Origin: Yponomeuta sedellus
Taxonomy: Eukaryota; Arthropoda; Insecta; Lepidoptera; Yponomeutidae
Assembly (NCBI GenBank): GCA_934045075.1
Contig: OW203722.1
Coordinates: 1,953,001 to 2,017,000, forward strand
DNA: 64,000 nucleotides
Direction: 5' to 3'
Below, piece after piece: positions 11,220 to 22,190 of the stretch; within the stretch, counting starts at the first letter, position 1, and each line of letters starts with the position of its first letter. Made by a program: the position numbers and the translations under genes. The notes below the pieces were generated by a model that saw only the letters and a program-made list of their open reading frames with translations, ran no database searches and was not told the origin of the DNA.

Positions 11220-13794
11220 ATTGAAATTGAAAAATGGTTTAATTATCGCAAAAAAGAACAAAAAACAACTTAAAATAGACTAAGTTAAATACATACTTAG
11301 TTACTTTAGTGAAAACTTAGTTAAATAACGCTATGCGATAATAAGGATATGCTCAGCTAAATGCTGCGTGTGCGAACATCAACGCAGCGCTGATTTTCAG
11401 CACATCCCGAGTATTTGCTAGCAATTGACACGTTGGTAGCTAGACATGCAACTAGCCAATATTAGAAATAAAAAAATACTTTATACAGAATAGGTCTAAA
11501 ATAGACTGCATACACACATGAGATATTGCGCAAATTAAGCACAATTAAGCAAATAGGCACTATTATTGTTAAGAATAATAATTAAGACTGTAAGTAGTAT
11601 GTAGGTGGCACCACTGGAATCGGAAAATCCCTGAGGAGAGGAAAAATACAAAATTGTGACAGGCACCCAAGTGGTTAAAAAAACAGTTCTCATGTCGGAT
11701 ATTTACATAAGGTGCAGATTTTAGGGGTTATTGACCTGTTTATCGAGAAGTAACTTTTTTATTGCGTTTTTAAACGTAATTGGCGTCATATAGTTTCGAA
11801 GGGGTGGTGGTAAATCATTCCACACTTTAGCTGCTGCATATTTAAAGGTGCCTCTAAAACCAGCCGTCTTGTGCCTTGGTATGAGCATTAAGTTTAGATT
11901 TCTTCGTCTTGTATTGCGTCCGTGAGATTCGTTTGCCCATTCAAACTTGCTAAATAAGTACATGGGTCTCCTTCTGTGCACTACCCTATGCACAAGGCTA
12001 GCTAGATGTAACTGTCTCCTCGCTTTCATCTTTAAGATGCCTTTTTTGTTCATAAATGGTGTCACATGAGCTCTTTTTGGTATCGAGAAGCAAAACCTGG
12101 CACACGCATTTTGAACTCTTTGAATTGCTCGTTCCGTTTTAGCAAACAAACGGGGTCCATAGACCACATCAGCGAAGTTCAGAACAGACAAAATTAAACT
12201 CTCAGTTAGAAGTATCCGTATTTTTTCCGTCAAGTACGGTCTTATATGATAGGGTATCTTGAGTCTAAAAAACGCATTTCTTATCTTAAAATCGATGTGT
12301 TTAATAAAACGTAGCTCGGGGTCCATAACTAAGCCTAAATTAAGTGCTTTAGTTACCCTTTCAACCAGATTTTCTGCTATTTTTATGGTAGGATTCCTCT
12401 CGACTATCGTTTCGCATTGGTGTTTCGTACCTAGAACCATAAACTTCGACTTCTGTGGGTTAAGTAACAGACAGTTCTCTTTTGCCCACTCGTTTATTAT
12501 GTGCAGATCGTGGTTAATCTTAGATACCGCCGATTCGACCTCTTGGGGCTTGAATGAGTAATAAAGCTGGGTATCATCTGCATATAGGTGTACTTGGCAG
12601 TGATTTATCCTACTTACTAGATCCGCTGTGTAAATTACAAATAGAAGAGGGCTTAAAATACCGCCTTGTGGGCAACCTCTGGTTATAGGCTTATAATCCG
12701 ATTTCAGGGTATTTCCTTCACAGTCATCCACCTCTACATACTGCTTACGATCATTCAAATAAGACCGGAACCATTCACATGCTCTCGCTGAAACGCCGTA
12801 GTGACTTAGCTTCTCAAGAAGAAGTTCCTGGTTAATGCAGTCGAATGCTCTTGAGAAGTCGAGAAGGACCAAAATACTACCCTGGCCCGAGTCAGATGAA
12901 GTAATTATTTCATCCGTTACATGGGATAGCGCCGTTTCCGTACCATGCCCACCACGGAATCCGGACTGTAGCAGTGGGATTATATGTTCAGATTCCACAT
13001 GTGCTGACAGCTGCCTATGTACAGCCCGCTCTATAACTTTTGATAGGATTGGCAGAATACTGATAGGGCGCAAGTCTTTAAATTCGGTAACGGAAGAATT
13101 TTTTGGTAGAGGTTTTACCCTAGCAGTTTTCCATATGTCGGGAAAAACATGAGACTCGATAGACTTGTTTACTATAGTTGTTATCAGAGGTAAAGTTACC
13201 CGTAGAGTCATACGGATCATATTTATCGAAATGTTATCACACCCTGCGGCATTTGTTCCTATTTCTTGTAGAATTTTATTTATTTGATCCTCCGTGCAGG
13301 GTTGAATGTCGAAATTGTTCTCAGTAAACTTGTTCAATTTAAATGAGTCTATTAATGCCTTTTTTACTGTTGATGTACCTGGTATATCCAAAAAAAAGTT
13401 ATTTATCCTAAAGGGGTCTCTTAAGCTATACGGCAATGCTGCGTTGTTCTGGCCTCCTCCCATTATCGAAAGCTTTTTTAAGTGTGCCCACATTTTTACG
13501 GGTTTTTTAATATTATAATTTACAAAATGTGTAAAATAAGCCCTTTTTTCTCTTTCTATGGATTTAATTACAAAATTTTTTAGGGATTTATAATATTGTG
13601 TCTTTTGTTGATTCTTCGATGATTGTGCCATCTTCAAGGCTGTGTCTCTATGCCTCATCATTATCTTGATTACATCTGTTATCCAGGGCCTCGGATTTTG
13701 ATTGATGCGATTTTTTCTAAGAGGGGCGTGCCTGTCGAATAATTCCAAAATCAGTTCGTTGAAAGTAACCGCCATTACTTTCAACGAACTGATT
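11220..13794 (-). mobile_element. 5'-truncated non-LTR retrotransposon (CR1/Rex1-like group)
   Basis: The insertion interrupts the repeat at the site intact at 20,638-20,645. Minus-strand order is fold-back 5' end (13,749-13,794), ORF 13,784-11,721, about 500 bases of 3' UTR, and a short tail of ATTTCA-type repeats next to the target. A four-base TGAA at both junctions may be the target duplication but overlaps the tail repeat. The apurinic-type endonuclease half of the ORF is missing. Confidence 0.85.
11721..13784 (-). CDS. Reverse transcriptase ORF of truncated LINE
   Basis: 687 codons without a stop. The protein starts at the linker just after where an endonuclease domain would end (FNELILELFDRHAPLR). 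The reverse transcriptase domain lies at about residues 150-420: LRPISILPILSKVIER, the LLDFSRAFDCINQELL block, GCPQGGILSPLLF and the catalytic YADD in HLYADDTQLYY. The C-terminal 200 residues look like the usual LINE tail, with no RNase H or zinc knuckle seen. The family normally carries an N-terminal endonuclease, absent here. The ATG used lies inside the 20-bp fold-back (13,775-13,794 pairs with 13,749-13,768), so it is probably not the native start. The domain style fits the CR1/Rex1/Daphne side of LINEs; clade not settled. An intact frame suggests a recent insertion, but the copy should be immobile. Confidence 0.9.
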   Translation of the reverse strand: MKVMAVTFNELILELFDRHAPLRKNRINQNPRPWITDVIKIMMRHRDTALKMAQSSKNQQKTQYYKSLKNFVIKSIEREKRAYFTHFVNYNIKKPVKMWAHLKKLSIMGGGQNNAALPYSLRDPFRINNFFLDIPGTSTVKKALIDSFKLNKFTENNFDIQPCTEDQINKILQEIGTNAAGCDNISINMIRMTLRVTLPLITTIVNKSIESHVFPDIWKTARVKPLPKNSSVTEFKDLRPISILPILSKVIERAVHRQLSAHVESEHIIPLLQSGFRGGHGTETALSHVTDEIITSSDSGQGSILVLLDFSRAFDCINQELLLEKLSHYGVSARACEWFRSYLNDRKQYVEVDDCEGNTLKSDYKPITRGCPQGGILSPLLFVIYTADLVSRINHCQVHLYADDTQLYYSFKPQEVESAVSKINHDLHIINEWAKENCLLLNPQKSKFMVLGTKHQCETIVERNPTIKIAENLVERVTKALNLGLVMDPELRFIKHIDFKIRNAFFRLKIPYHIRPYLTEKIRILLTESLILSVLNFADVVYGPRLFAKTERAIQRVQNACARFCFSIPKRAHVTPFMNKKGILKMKARRQLHLASLVHRVVHRRRPMYLFSKFEWANESHGRNTRRRNLNLMLIPRHKTAGFRGTFKYAAAKVWNDLPPPLRNYMTPITFKNAIKKLLLDKQVNNP

Positions 13795-14362
13795 GAAGGC
13801 TCAGACCATTTATGTTCCCATTTACAAGTCCTTATTCTAAGTAATTAGCGAGACCGAAGACTGGGCCCAGCAATGCAAGCACGAAGAATTCTAGTCTGGA
13901 GATGTCAAAAGCTGAGCGCCGTTCAGGTCGAGGACATAATTCGTGACTATTCCAGTCCCCACCTACAATCGTTAACATTAAATAACTAGGTGCAGTGGAG
14001 CGTTTTTAGGCTACATAAAAAACAGACAATTTATGTAAGGATAATAAAGAAAACAATCTGTCGTTTCCTTTGCAAATATTCTAGATCGTTTAACACCATT
14101 AGACCATATTCATTATACTAGCTAAAAATATCGTACGACATAATTTTTTAATGCAGGCATGTGGTACCTATGACTATATAAAACAAGTTTATCAGTAAAA
14201 ATATTTATGATTTGCCGAGACATGTCGATTGTCCAAAATAAAGCAATAAACTAAAATTCATTTAGAAAATAAAATGATGTAACGATTTAAAGCATTAAGC
14301 AGAACAGATGGAAATTTAAATTTTATCGTTTTACTGAGTAACTAAAAGGTCAAAAATAAAAA

Positions 14363-14838
14363 AAATATTAAAAAATAAAAGAACCCGACTGCAGTGATAA
14401 ATCAACTGAAAGGGAAAAAATAAGATAATTTTATTTTGAAATGCTAATGTCAAATCAGAAGAGTTCATGCTGCTTTACTTGAGGGACCAAATAATATAAC
14501 TTTCTAAGCCTTAATTGCTCAAACTGTTGCATTTATTATTTTATATAAAACGTTGCAGTCGGGACCCATTACTGTTTGTTTAAAGTCCTCTCATGGGACC
14601 CATTACTGTTTGTTTAAAGTCTTCTAATGGGTCCCGAATGCATCATTTTATATAAAATAAAAATGCAACAGTTTGAGCAAATAATGCTTATAAAGTTATA
14701 TTATTTGGTCCCTCAAGTAAAGCAGCATGAACTCTTCTGATTTGAGATTAGCATTTGAAAATAAAATTATGTTATTTTTTCCCTTTCAGTTGATTTATGA
14801 CTGCAGTCGGGTTCTTTTATTTTTTTAGTATTTTTTTT
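14363..14838. mobile_element. Fold-back MITE, copy 1
   Basis: Two arms of about 215 bases are inverted copies of each other: AAAATAAAAGAACCCGACTG at the left, the reverse complement at the right, both including GGGACCAAATAATATAACT-type and TTGAGCAAAT..GCAACAG-type segments. The centre has a tandem CATTACTGTTTGTTTAAAGT. The same element is at 21,213. The right end abuts the transporter exon relic. Confidence 0.8.
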
Positions 14839-14963
14839 ATTAGAATTATGGTTTTCACATGATAGCATCCACATAAACTAAATTTAGACAAAATATCGTC
14901 CAGAGACACTTGTTTTGCTTCACCAGTTTCTTTACATTTCTTATCACCTTTACTGAGCTCCAT
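14838..14963 (-). pseudogene. SLC22-like transporter exon 1 relic (third paralogue)
   Basis: From ATG at 14,961-14,963 the minus strand reads MELSKGDKKCKETGEAKQVS and continues LDDILSKFSLCGCYHVKTII before it runs into the fold-back element. It matches residues 1-44 of gene A exon 1 with about ten substitutions and no stop. The rest of the first membrane segment, the splice donor and all later exons are missing nearby. The upstream flank is also homologous to that of gene A: 14,964-15,056, then 15,368-15,420, and more loosely 15,490-15,660 against 33,670-33,850. Best read as the 5' end of a duplicated gene cut off by repeat insertion or deletion. Confidence 0.85.
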
Positions 14964-15056
14964 TTCCGATGGAAATACACGAGAAACCAAGTGTTTTCTT
15001 AAAATTGATTCTTAATTTATTCTTTAAAAATGCGTCGAATTCCAAACACATACCAT

Positions 15057-15367
15057 CAGAGTGCTTAGTGCGAGTTTTTTAACTACTCGATCGCGTTAGC
15101 GTAAACTCATATTTCTATGGCATCGAGGAAGCGCCACCTAGCGACAAGTATGGAAATTAAAATTTCTGAGTGCGAGATGTAAAGGTTTACGTTGAGAAAT
15201 GAACACGTTTACCAGCCAAAACACGAATAAACGCGAGTGCGAGTGGTACTGTGACAGCGTTTTGCCAGTTCGAACGGTTAACTTACTCATACTCACTACT
15301 CAATGTTCGATTAACGCGGTAGTAAAGTTATTCGATTCGATCTGTCAAACTCGCACTAAGCACTCTG
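15057..15367. mobile_element. MITE with ~21-bp TIRs in the exon-relic upstream flank
   Basis: The termini CAGAGTGCTTAGTGCGAGTT and AACTCGCACTAAGCACTCTG are exact inverted repeats. They interrupt sequence that is continuous upstream of gene A (ACCATC..GTGGCATATG, compare 33,442-33,462). No ORF. I cannot fix the target duplication because the flanks have diverged. Confidence 0.8.
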
Positions 15368-15663
15368 GACCGCGTGGCATATGCGCCGCATTGTAATGAA
15401 AGCACAGTGTTTTATAAAACCCATTTTACGAATTTCAAAAGTAAAAAATGTTTACTTTTTTAATAAAAAAGCAGGTTAGTAATAATTTCGTTGCTAGGTT
15501 CCGAATCCCCATTTGGATAGCATGTCTTTTAAAATCATCAAATTTTCTTCGAAGTTGTTTTAAAAAAATATGTATTAAGTAGGATTTTATTGATAAGCGA
15601 TATTCATCCATCTAAAATCATAAAATTTTTATCCATGTAGTGGTATGTATATTAAGTTGGACA

Positions 15664-16916
15664 TTTATTATTATTAATTCGCTGCGTTCATCCATCGTCA
15701 TAATTATGTTATGACGTGACCATGGCAGTTTTAACATTTCTGAAACGTCAGGAATAATAATTAAAGAAAGTAATTCAATTTTATCTAATAAAAATAATCA
15801 CGATTAAACCACTTTAATATATGTTAATAACGATATTATGAGTATTATCTCTTAAACTACGCATAATACGAAGTAATTATGTTAATAGAATTGACTTATC
15901 TACATCATCAGGCTATACTTTTATATTTTTTTAAACTAAACGTGTTATTGAAAACACGCAAAAACTGAAAACAGTTTTTTAGAATCGATGAAAACCACTA
16001 ACAATCAGCAATCCCAATTACCTTTTTTTATAATTGACAGTGTTAATTCAATGGTTAGTACTACTGCGAATGATGGAGTAAATCACATCGGCGCACACGT
16101 CTCTTACCATCGTAGAGCCAGCAGCTGAATTGAATTGACATTACATGGCCATACATTCAGATTAGTTTGTATGCTTACTCAATTGGTAAATCGGGGACTT
16201 GACTTCAATATTATATTCCTATCAAAAGCCAGTAATTTTAGCATCCGTCGACAGATTATATAGATCTTTATGATCTTTTTTTTCTTAACTGTGCCATTGG
16301 CACGGCTTTTGTACAAAACGCTAATTATGTGCAACTTGTTGCATCATAACGTCACCTGGTAACTTAATATACCTCGGAAAGAGAGTCTTTTTATTTAAGT
16401 ATTAGTTGTTTCTAAGTTGTATCTATCTGTATCTTCAGCCAATACATAGATCCCTCTCTTGAGCATAGAGTCTTTTCTTTCACACCAACCCTTCCGTTAT
16501 TTTGCTAGTCTCGTCCAATATTTCCAGCCACCTTAATACTTTTGAAGGTGAGACAGCCAGATGGCCAGACTTATAGTCAGATAAACAGACAGCGTAGGTA
16601 GAACTCTAAGAGCTGATTTTTCAATCCTCGGATAAAACTTATCCGTCCAATAAAGTATTACACAATAATATAAAAATGTCACTGTGAAATAACAAATGAA
16701 AGGCAATTACAACACATTTTTGAAAAAGTTGTTTAATACGATATTCCACGAATAATTTTTATCTGAGTATTGAAAAATCAACCCTTAGAAGGTCTCTACT
16801 CGTAAAAGTCAAGTCCTTAGAGGTAAAGTGTGAAATGAAACACAAAACCCAATATCATAATTATAATCCTTAGCGATAATAAATTCACAAGTCACGTTGA
16901 ACGTTCTACAAGACTT
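15664..16916. other. No gene recognised
   Basis: AT-rich sequence with no supported feature and no match to the repeat families seen elsewhere in the window. Confidence 0.35.
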
Positions 16917-16970
16917 TAAAAACCTATTTAGAGGCTAAAAATTCCACCCATGCCGGGACTCGAACTCGCG
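16917..16970 (-). mobile_element. SINE family A, short fragment
   Basis: TTTAAAAACCTATTTAGAGG, then CATGCCGGGACTCGAACTCGC: reverse complement of the tail and B box of family A, cut off in the T arm. Confidence 0.7.
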
Positions 16971-17137
16971 ACAAGACTTCATAGGCAAAGCCACAGTTTT
17001 CGAAATCCTCTTCCATATTGTGGGGACACATTTATTATTAAAATAACGATATTTCAGTAATAAACTAAAGTTTAATGAAGGTTAAACTAAGCCATTTTTC
17101 CAAATCTATTTTTAAACACGTAATAATACTGTACGTA

Positions 17138-17292
17138 ATACAGAGAATATTGTAAAGAGGTTCGATATTTTACTGATGCCGGTGAGTCGCCCATTAGGTC
17201 AGTTGGAAAGAGCGCTGGCACGGATAGCCAGAGGTCGCGGGTTCGAATCCCGGCATGGGTGGAATTTTTAGCCTCTAAATAGGTTTTTTTAA
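17138..17292 (+). mobile_element. SINE family A, single unit
   Basis: A near-complete unit with leader (CAGAGAATATTGTAAAGAGG), tRNA-like segment from GTCGCCCATTAGGTCAG, B box GGTTCGAATCCC and tail TAGCCTCTAAATAGG followed by T7, which could act as a Pol III stop. Acceptor (CGCCCAT/ATGGGTG) and D arms can pair, but the anticodon loop ACGGATA lacks U33, so this is tRNA-derived and not a tRNA gene. Confidence 0.85.
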
Positions 17293-17464
17293 ATATTTTT
17301 ATTCTGAAAACAGCTCGCAGTGTCATGGCATCGAGTCTGATTTCACGCCTAGGTAAACAGACATCGTAAGTACTAGTTACCACAAGGGTAAGGGTGAAGT
17401 TTATCAATGTTAACCTAATCGTGACGTCACGCGCTGTGATTGGTGTTTCAGTCAAAATAACATA

Positions 17465-17668
17465 ACATAACATTTACATACAAGCACATACATTGCTTCT
17501 GGCCCCACACTAGGATATCCTGTGTCGTGGGAACCAGAAACAACGACATCACAAACATGTAAACATCCAAGACCTGGTGTTTTTTTTTTGTTTCCAGCCG
17601 GGATTCGAACCCGGGACCTCTTGCACGGCAGGCAGACGCGCTACCGCTACGCCACTGAGGTCGTCTAA
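17465..17668 (-). mobile_element. tRNA-derived SINE, family D
   Basis: On the minus strand: GACCTCAGTGGCGTAGCGGT head, CTGCCTGCCGTGCAAGAG anticodon-arm-like segment (GCC in the loop, tRNA-Gly-like), B box GGTTCGAATCCCGG. The body contains GTTTCTGGTTCCCACGACAC and GGGGCCAGAAGC, and the tail is (ATGTT)n. Related copies: 27,545, 50,812, 51,362 and 52,705. Confidence 0.85.
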
Positions 17669-17737
17669 GAGGTATAAATGGCTGAAAGGAGTATTATAAT
17701 CTTTTATTTTATTGAAAATATTGTTAATCTCTTTTTT

Positions 17738-18892
17738 ACCCGACTGCGGCGAAGCCCAAAAGGAGGGTAATGTGTTTAGTTCGTATGTATGTATGTATGT
17801 ATGTCCGATTCTATGTTCCCTCATAACTCCTTAACCAATGGTCAGATTTTGTTAAACAAGGTGTCATTCGATTCGGCATCCTTGCGCGGGTGTCATAGGC
17901 TATATAAAATCATAATTATGCGATCAGAACCGTGACGAAAAATAAAATTCGTTAAGAAGCTTCGTTAAAGTACAGCTAGGAGCCACTAGATGGCGCTGTT
18001 ATATTTAGTTTATTGAATTCGAATACTAATTTTATTGAACTACCTCTAACAGGTGTGAAATATTTAAAACAGAATTTTGCGGATGACGTAGGTTATATAA
18101 ATCAGCATTAATAGAGAACCAACCCGACTGCGGCGAAGCCCAAAAGGATGGTAATGTGTTTAGTTCGTATGTATGTATGTAAGTATGTCCGATTCTATGT
18201 TCCCTCATAACTCCTTAACCAATGGTCAGATTTTGTTAAACAAGGTGTCATTCGATTCGGCATCCTTGCGCGGGTGTCATAGGCTATATAAAATCATAAT
18301 TATGCGATCAGAACCATGACGAAAAATAAAATTCGTTAAGAAGCTTCGTTAAAGTACAGCTAGGAGCCACTAGATGGCGCTGTTATATTTAGTTTATTGA
18401 ATTCGAATACTAATTTTATTGAACTACCTCTAACAGGTGTGAAATATTTAAAACAGAATTTGCGGATGACGTAGGTTATATAAAATCAGCATTAATAGAG
18501 AACCAACCCGACTGCGGCGAAGCCCAAAAGGATGGTAATGTGTTTAGTTCGTATGTATGTATGTAAGTATGTCCGATTCTATGTTCCCTCATAACTCCTT
18601 AAACAATGGTCAGATTTTGTTAAACAAGGTGTCATTCGATTCGGCATCCTTGCGCGGGTGTCATAGGCTATATAAAATCATAATTATGCGATCAGAACCG
18701 TGACGAAAAATAAAATTCGTTAAGAAGCTTCGTTAAAGTACAGCTAGGAGCCACTAGATGGCGCTGTTATATTTAGTTTATTGAATTCGAATACTAATTT
18801 TATTGAACTACCCCTAACAGGTGTGAAATATTTAAAACAGAATTTTGCGGATGACGTAGGTTATATAAAATCAGCATTAATAGAGAACCAAC
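17738..18892 (+). repeat. 384-bp unit in three tandem copies
   Basis: Three copies begin near 17,740, 18,123 and 18,507 with CCCGACTGCGGCGAAGCCCA, then a (GTAT)n run, TCCCTCATAACTCCTTAA, CTAGATGGCGCTGTTATATT and TAATAGAGAACCAA at the end. They differ by only a few bases (GTATGTATGTATG versus GTAAGTATG, ACCGTGACG versus ACCATGACG), so the expansion is recent. No ORF. Confidence 0.9.
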
Positions 18893-19459
18893 GGAACAAA
18901 AAATAACATTTACTTCTAAGTAATTATAGTACCACCTTTAGCTACTGGATGGCGCTGCTATATTTTATTTATTCTAATACATGTGTATACATAATTTCGG
19001 CTTTGGTCTACATGTAAACAAACCATTTATAGAATCGGTACAAATACGGAAAGAAATAATTCCTATTAAGTGGTTTGATCCTTCTAGATCATTCATTTAA
19101 TTAAAAAATATAATTTAGTTTAACTAAGCCTAACACGTGTAAAGTATTTAAAAGAGAATTTTGCGGGTGTCGTAGAATACATAAAATCAGCATTAATAGA
19201 GAACAAACGCAACACAAATAATATTTACTTCTAAGTAATTAAAGTACTGTAGCAGTACTGTAAAGTACTGTATTAGTTCCTCTACCCAACCACAGATGGC
19301 GCTGTTTGTGTTCTAAATTGCGGTATGGTTTAGTCCGAAGGCCCTAGATAATATTATTAAACAAACACCATTTTTATGATTAATTAGAAATTGGTTAGTA
19401 TTTGACCGCTTGCGAATCACTTCGACCAAAACTGACTGTCCACCAATATTGGGACAACT
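18893..19459 (+). repeat. Diverged partial units of the same repeat
   Basis: Two older partial repeats of the ATGGCGCTG..TAATAGAGAAC part of the 384-bp unit are present (18,950-19,205 and around 19,290), which bridge into the long repeat copy 2. Confidence 0.6.
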
Positions 19460-21675
19460 GGTGACGTAGGTAATATTCCGCGCTGTGGTACGAGACTCTT
19501 ACTACGTACGTAGTATTGTACTACTCGTACTACGAGTAGTACAGTTACTGTAATCCTTAGTTTCATATTGCTTCAATAAATAAATAGATCCCTAAGTACG
19601 TGCTGTTGTGCTGAAACAACGTTTCTCTTCTTGTCTGCTGAAACCCTGTCCTACAGTACCACTTTTAGCCACTAGATGGCGCTGGCATATATTTATTCTA
19701 TTACATGTATAAATTTACATAATATAAGCTTTGCTCTACATGTAAACAAACCGTTTATAGAAACGGTATAAGTGCTGAAAGAAATAATGCCTATAAAGTG
19801 TTTATTTCTTTCTACACCATTCGTTTATCTCATTAATTTAAGAAATATCAACCTCATAGGGGGTCAAAATAATTAATTTCTTAATTTTAATTTCCTACTG
19901 ACACTTAGACCAAAACTAACTAAACAAAATATATAAAGTGTAGCATGTAACTCCTTTTCCCCTGTGCGGTCATAGTCAGACAAGCTGGGTTCAAAGAAGA
20001 AACAATAAATGATAAAAAAAATATTTGATCGCTCTCACTGGTAACCGAAGACGGATCCTCCGTGACCTCGTATCGTAGGACCCATGAAATTTAAAAAAAT
20101 TCTAGGTCTATTCATCTTAACGAATTTCATCTCGTTTCCTCCGAAAATAAGATTATGATTTTGCGTTAGGTTTCCTGTTCACTTGTGTGACCAAACATTG
20201 CATATTTATTACCTACCTAAATATTCAGTAAAATTTTTCAATGCTTTAGGGGGCCACCTCAAGATGAATTTGTTATAGTTTCATTTTAATTCCGGTAATA
20301 TTTTGGCATTCAGAAAACCAAGATTTTGTATGTCTCCACGCCCATGCCACAACTCTAAGTAACTACGCCAGGCCAAAGGCCGAGCCCCATCATGCGGGTG
20401 CGAGGAAACTTGCCGCGACGAGGTTGAAGGCCGAGCTCAGCTCAATACAGGTCGCGGCACGGCCGAAGGCTGTGAAGCGGGCTAGAGGAATACTCCCACG
20501 GCGATTCTAAATGCTGAGCTCTATTTACGCTGATGCCAAATGGAGAGAATAGTCTCGGAATAGTCGGCCGAAAGCCGCGACAGTTACTTAAAGTTGTTGT
20601 TAGGAGGAAACCTGTCGCGCCTTTGTACAGGCCGCGGCTGAAGGCTCAGACCATTTATGTTCCCATTTACAAGTCCTTATTCTAAGTAATTAGCGAGACC
20701 GAAGACTGGGCCCAGCAATGCAAGCACGAAGAATTCTACTCTGGAGATGTCGAAAGCTGAGCGCCGTTCAGGTCGAGGACATAATTCGTGACTATTCCAG
20801 TCCCCACCTACAATCGTTAACATTAAATAACTAGGTGCAGTAGAGCGTTTTTAGGCTACATAAAAAACAGACAATTTATGTAAGGATAATAAAGAAAAAA
20901 ATCTGTCGTTTCCTTTGCAAATATTCTAGATCGTTTAACACCATTAGACCATATTCATTATACTAGCTAAAAAATATCGTACGACATAAATTTTTAATGC
21001 AGGCAGGTGGTACCTATGACTATATCAAACAAGTATATCAGTAAAAATATTTATGATTTGCCGAGACATGTCCATTGTCGAACAAAAGAAAATAAAGCAA
21101 TAAACTAAAATTCATTTAGGAAATAAAATAATATAACGATTTAAAGCATGTAAGCAGAAAAGATGGACCTTTAAATTTTATCGTTTTACTGAGTCACTAA
21201 AAGGTCAAAAATAAAAAAAAATATTTAAAAAAATAAAAGAACCCGACTGCAGTGATGATAAATCAACTGAAAGGGAAAAAATAAGATAATTTTATTTTCA
21301 AATGCTAATGTCGAATCAGAAGAGTTCATGCTGCTTTACTTGAGGGACCAAATAATATAACTATATAAGCATTATTTGCTCAAACTGTTGCATTTATTAT
21401 TTTATATAAAATGATGCAGTCGGGACCCATTAGAGAACTTTAAACAAACAGTAGTGGGTCCCGACTGCATCATTTTATATAAAATAATAAATGCAACAGT
21501 TTGAGCAAATAATGCTTATATAGTTATATTATTTGGTCCCTCAAGTAAAGCAGCATGAACTCTTCTGATTCGACATTAGCATTTGAAAATAAAATTATCT
21601 TATTTTTTCCCTTTCAGTTGATTTATCATCACTGCAGTCGGGTTCTTTTATTTTTTTAAATATTTTTTTTTATTT
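19460..21675. repeat. Long interspersed repeat, copy 2 (empty sites)
   Basis: Collinear with 8,779-14,838 but lacking both large insertions, so it gives the pre-insertion sequence at 19,705-19,716 and 20,638-20,645. It ends in the fold-back at 21,213. No coding potential. Confidence 0.8.
21213..21675. mobile_element. Fold-back MITE, copy 2
   Basis: Same arms as 14,363-14,838. The palindrome here extends further into flanking TTTAAATATTT-type sequence, and the centre has lost one copy of the CATTACTGTTTGTTTAAAGT repeat. Confidence 0.8.
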
Positions 21676-22072
21676 ACGAAACTAAATCAGTGTTTCAAAT
21701 CTTTATAATATGTGCTTTCCCCTCTTATCCTTAAATCTTTGATTATTTGATACTGTCGTCACGCTTATTAAAGATACAACAAGGAATACTTTTATCTTAT
21801 CTTAGAATGAATCATTAGAGAAACGCTTTCATAGCATTGCGGTTACGTGACTTGCACGCACACTTGAGAAAATGCTGCGTTTGGGTTGAAACAGATGTTC
21901 AGAATGCCCTTCAACTGAGTGATCGATTTGACTGACGTTTGAGTATTCGGCCCTTAGACGTCCTGCATTTTGTGACAATGTGGAATAGATTAGTATTCAA
22001 GTATATCGCAAACATATTGATATTTTTTATGACGGAAAGGTAGTTTATATTACGCATTGTGTTCTGTTCGAA
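21676..22072. other. No gene recognised
   Basis: No ORF, repeat or RNA gene supported. Confidence 0.35.
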
Positions 22073-22190
22073 GCGCTCGTGGCCTAGTCAAACCGGGTGA
22101 TTAGAATCAATCACTTGAGTTAAGCAACAACAGGCGCGGTCAGGTGCAGGATGGGTGACCGTCCCGTGACTACCGCTAGTGGCATTTAAA
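22073..22190 (+). mobile_element. 5S rRNA-like SINE head
   Basis: A head-only copy of the family at 26,001. GAGTTAAGCAACAACAGGCG and then GGATGGGTGACCG align with the internal control region of animal 5S rRNA in order and spacing. It is not a 5S gene: the 5' third and 3' end do not match and no terminator T run follows. Confidence 0.8.

Larger units (their letters stand above)
8779..14838. repeat. Long interspersed repeat, copy 1, with nested insertions
   Basis: Once the insertions at 9,003-10,290 and about 11,220-13,793 are removed, this region is collinear with 19,460-21,675 almost base for base (same GTGACGTAGGTA.. start, ATGGCGCTGGCATATATTT, GTAACCGAAGACGGATCCTC, GGCCGCGGCTGAAGGCTCAG). 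No protein is encoded by the repeat itself. Its right part ends in the fold-back at 14,363. Class unknown; the sequence is moderately GC-rich only near 10,960-11,210. Confidence 0.75.

Noticed and set aside
17185..17262. tRNA gene
   Set aside because: Acceptor and D arms can pair, but the anticodon loop ACGGATA lacks the invariant U33, the T stem has a mismatch, and identical tRNA-like segments occur in every family A copy.
22100..22175. 5S rRNA gene
   Set aside because: Only the middle and 3' half resembles 5S; the 5' third does not match, and the segment is joined to a SINE body in other copies.
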